In this document: piece by piece, positions 6,946 to 8,982 of the stretch
Layout of the letters: the number at the start of each line of letters is the position of its first letter
Position numbering within the stretch: the first letter of the stretch is position 1
DNA from: an uncultured Bacteroidales bacterium
GTDB taxonomy: Bacteria > Bacteroidota > Bacteroidia > Bacteroidales > Paludibacteraceae
Direction of reading: 5' to 3'
DNA: 8,982 nt
Assembly: GCA_903912795.1 (NCBI GenBank)
Contig: CAIWIS010000320.1
Location: 1 to 8,982 of the forward strand
Notes under the pieces: generated by a model
The model's input: the letters and a program-made list of their open reading frames with translations, nothing else
What the model was told of the DNA's origin: nothing
Database searches by the model: none
Translations under genes and position numbers: made by a program

Positions 6946-8982
6946 TTAATTCTGTAGTTTCATTTCAAGATTGTTTCCGTTCAGCCAATCTGAATAGATT
7001 ATTCCTTTTTCGGTAATAAGACCAATTCTATACTGACGATGATTTTCAGGTAGATTGCCTGAAACTTTTGCACATTTAATTATAACTGAATTGTTGCTGT
7101 TTTTTTCTGCTGTAAATGATTCAATAGCATATTTTCCCGATTTGTATTCAAAACCATCGCCGGCATCAGAGTACAATTTTCCTTCAGCCTTAAAATTGGC
7201 ATCTAAACATACCAAAAGGGTAATTGAATCGGTGCTGTATGTGGCTGTAGATTGTATAATTTTTCCGGTAGGTATGATTGATCCTCCACGTTGTTTTAAG
7301 TTTGGTTGAAATTTACTTTGTTCCGAATTTTCGCCAACCAAGTCGATAGTTCGCCAAATTCCAGAGGGTAAACTTGGCTTATCAACCCACTTTGGCTCAA
7401 CCAAAAGGTCATTTCCAAGGAGGAATACTTGTTGCTCTTGTCGGAGTTTTAAATCCTGTAAATCAGCCCAGAAAACCGGACGCATAACAGGCAAACCCGT
7501 TTCAGAAGCTTCATGAAAAACAGTATAGAGATAAGGCATTAAGCAATAACGACGTTGCAATGCCGTACGCGATACGTCTTCTATCTCTTTTCCGAAGGCC
7601 CAAGGTTCCTGATTTTCATTCCACTCGGCAGTGTGTGCTCTCGAAAAAGGATAAAATGCTCCCAAAGCAATCCACTGTCCAAATAGTTCAGCAGGTGTAT
7701 CATTAAAAAATCCACCAATATCTGGTCCACTAAATGCTTGTCCACTTAATCCCAGGTTAATGCTCATCGGAATGGACATTCTCATGTGGTCCCAAGTTGC
7801 AGAATTGTCGCCTGTCCAGGTAGCTGCATATCGATGACCACCTATGTAGTTCGATCTTGTGAGTACAAATGGACGTTTATTAGGGTTGGCAGCCAGGATT
7901 CCTTCGCGAGATGCTTTTGCCATCATCATACCATACACATTATGATAGCGTAAATGAATGTCTGATGGGTGTTTTTTACCACCTCTATGAATATTGTCGA
8001 TTGGCATAGTAGTATTTAAACCATCAAAAACAGAAGGTTCGTTCATATCATTCCAAACGCCATCAATACCATTAGCCATGTAGTCTTTGTACAATGATGC
8101 CCACCATTTTTGGGTTTTTTCCATGGTAAAGTCGGGGAATACACAGTCGCCGGGCCAAACTTTCCCAACGAAATCCTGCATTTTCGAATTTTTCACCCAA
8201 ACATCTTGTTTGGTTCCTGAATCATAAACAGCATAGCCGGGATCTTTTTTCACACCTGGATCTATCATCCAAACCGACCGAAAGCCTTTTTGATGTAAAT
8301 AATCATTTGTTTCTTTGGGATTAGGGAATTTTTCGGGCGAGAAGGTAAATATCCGATAATCATTCATATAATGAATGTCCATCCAGATTACATCGCACGG
8401 AATCTGTTTGATCCGAAAAGTATCTGCAATTTGTTTTACTCTGCTATCGGGATAATATGACCAACGACATTGTTGATAACCAAGACTCCACAGTGGAGGT
8501 AATTCCATTTTTCCTGTTAAATCAGCTAATGTTTTTACCACTTCCTGAGGCGTTTCACGTTCAATTACAAATACACGGTATGCAGGACCATCTGATGAGA
8601 AAAGAATACCATCACCAATTGTAAGCTCTTGCTTCCAGGTATTGTCGGCCAAAATTCCATAAGCTGTTCCATCTTTTCGCACGCCCATTACCCAAGGATG
8701 TGTTTGATATAATCTCCGATTATGATCAGCCTTGTATTCCGGATTATCATAGTTCCAGAACATGTGATGCGAATTATTTTTTGCCAAAGGACCTGTTGTT
8801 TCACCAGTTCCATAAAAATCGGTTTGATCTTCTGTTTTAATATAAGCCATCGTTTTTCCATTGGCTTTACTAAACTCAACTTTCACTTTCCAATTTACTG
8901 GAAGTGTTCCAATTTCTTTGGGTTCTTCCAACAATGCATAAGACGGCAAGTTGGCTTTTGCATTAAAATCGGCAGGATAAAA
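6946..8982 (-). CDS. GH31 family alpha-glucosidase-type glycoside hydrolase (5' end missing)
   Basis: The frame is open to the right window edge, giving 678 visible codons. The TTG at 8947-8949 is not a convincing start because 11 further in-frame codons precede it (FYPADFNAKAN). The true start and any signal peptide lie outside. Numbering from the edge, the visible part begins in the N-terminal beta-sandwich (FYGTGETTGPL), followed by the catalytic (beta/alpha)8 barrel from about 160 (PPLWSLGYQQCRWSYY), with WMDIHYM around 200. The GH31 nucleophile signature WNDMNEP puts the nucleophile at Asp312 (codon 8047-8049). The acid/base is Asp392 in TWTGDNSATW (codon 7807-7809). PDIGGF and PFSRAHT, also typical of the family, follow. 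The C-terminal beta domains, including a DUF5110-like part (LYSDAGDGFEYKSG), run to LQN. All expected catalytic residues are present, so it should be active, most likely an exo-acting alpha-glucosidase. Alpha-xylosidase or another GH31 specificity cannot be excluded. Probably periplasmic or cell-surface, with no T9SS tail. It is the first visible gene of the cluster, 67 bp before the DNRLRE protein. Confidence 0.95.
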   Translation of the reverse strand, partial: FYPADFNAKANLPSYALLEEPKEIGTLPVNWKVKVEFSKANGKTMAYIKTEDQTDFYGTGETTGPLAKNNSHHMFWNYDNPEYKADHNRRLYQTHPWVMGVRKDGTAYGILADNTWKQELTIGDGILFSSDGPAYRVFVIERETPQEVVKTLADLTGKMELPPLWSLGYQQCRWSYYPDSRVKQIADTFRIKQIPCDVIWMDIHYMNDYRIFTFSPEKFPNPKETNDYLHQKGFRSVWMIDPGVKKDPGYAVYDSGTKQDVWVKNSKMQDFVGKVWPGDCVFPDFTMEKTQKWWASLYKDYMANGIDGVWNDMNEPSVFDGLNTTMPIDNIHRGGKKHPSDIHLRYHNVYGMMMAKASREGILAANPNKRPFVLTRSNYIGGHRYAATWTGDNSATWDHMRMSIPMSINLGLSGQAFSGPDIGGFFNDTPAELFGQWIALGAFYPFSRAHTAEWNENQEPWAFGKEIEDVSRTALQRRYCLMPYLYTVFHEASETGLPVMRPVFWADLQDLKLRQEQQVFLLGNDLLVEPKWVDKPSLPSGIWRTIDLVGENSEQSKFQPNLKQRGGSIIPTGKIIQSTATYSTDSITLLVCLDANFKAEGKLYSDAGDGFEYKSGKYAIESFTAEKNSNNSVIIKCAKVSGNLPENHRQYRIGLITEKGIIYSDWLNGNNLEMKLQN

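Noticed and set aside
8947..8949. TTG as the real start of the GH31 gene
   Set aside because: The frame stays open for 11 codons to the window edge, and the visible protein lacks the start of the GH31 N-terminal sandwich, so the gene is truncated by the window rather than starting here.

Overview
The window is AT-rich and looks like a chromosomal segment from a polysaccharide-degrading member of the Bacteroidota (Bacteroidetes). The support is two secreted proteins ending in C-terminal sorting domains of the type IX secretion system (T9SS), start codons preceded by A/T-rich sequence without a clear Shine-Dalgarno, and a family mix (GH31, heparinase-like lyase fold, DNRLRE/CBM96-like modules, MFS sugar carrier) typical of glycan-utilisation loci. 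All four genes lie on the minus strand, so transcription runs from the right edge to the left.

In transcription order: (1) 8982-6946, a GH31 alpha-glucosidase-type glycoside hydrolase, cut at its 5' end by the window edge. (2) 6878-5610, a 422-residue secreted protein with a DNRLRE/CBM96-like module, one fibronectin type III (FN3) domain and a T9SS tail, and no recognisable catalytic domain. (3) 5544-1342, a 1400-residue secreted multidomain protein: DNRLRE module, bacterial Ig-like (BIG2) domain, heparinase II/III-like (DUF4962-type) lyase core, two FN3 domains, a concanavalin/LamG-like domain and a T9SS tail. (4) 1245-64, an MFS transporter resembling the sugar carriers often found beside Bacteroidota glycan loci. 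The first three genes are separated by only 65-67 bp and I see no terminator between them, so they probably share a transcript. A strong hairpin separates gene 3 from gene 4, and another lies just after gene 4.

The genes suggest a small carbohydrate-use cluster: surface proteins bind and possibly cleave a uronic-acid-containing polymer, GH31 removes alpha-linked glucosyl-type residues, and the MFS carrier imports a mono- or small oligosaccharide. No SusC/SusD pair, regulator or sulfatase is visible here; these could lie beyond the right edge. The substrate cannot be fixed from sequence alone.

The most notable points are that the lyase-like protein appears to have lost two residues expected in the metal site of its C-terminal sheet domain, and that its enzyme-free neighbour carries the same N-terminal module, FN3 type and sorting tail, as if one were a binding-only version of the other. 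I found no RNA genes, CRISPR array, insertion sequence or clearly new type of system.
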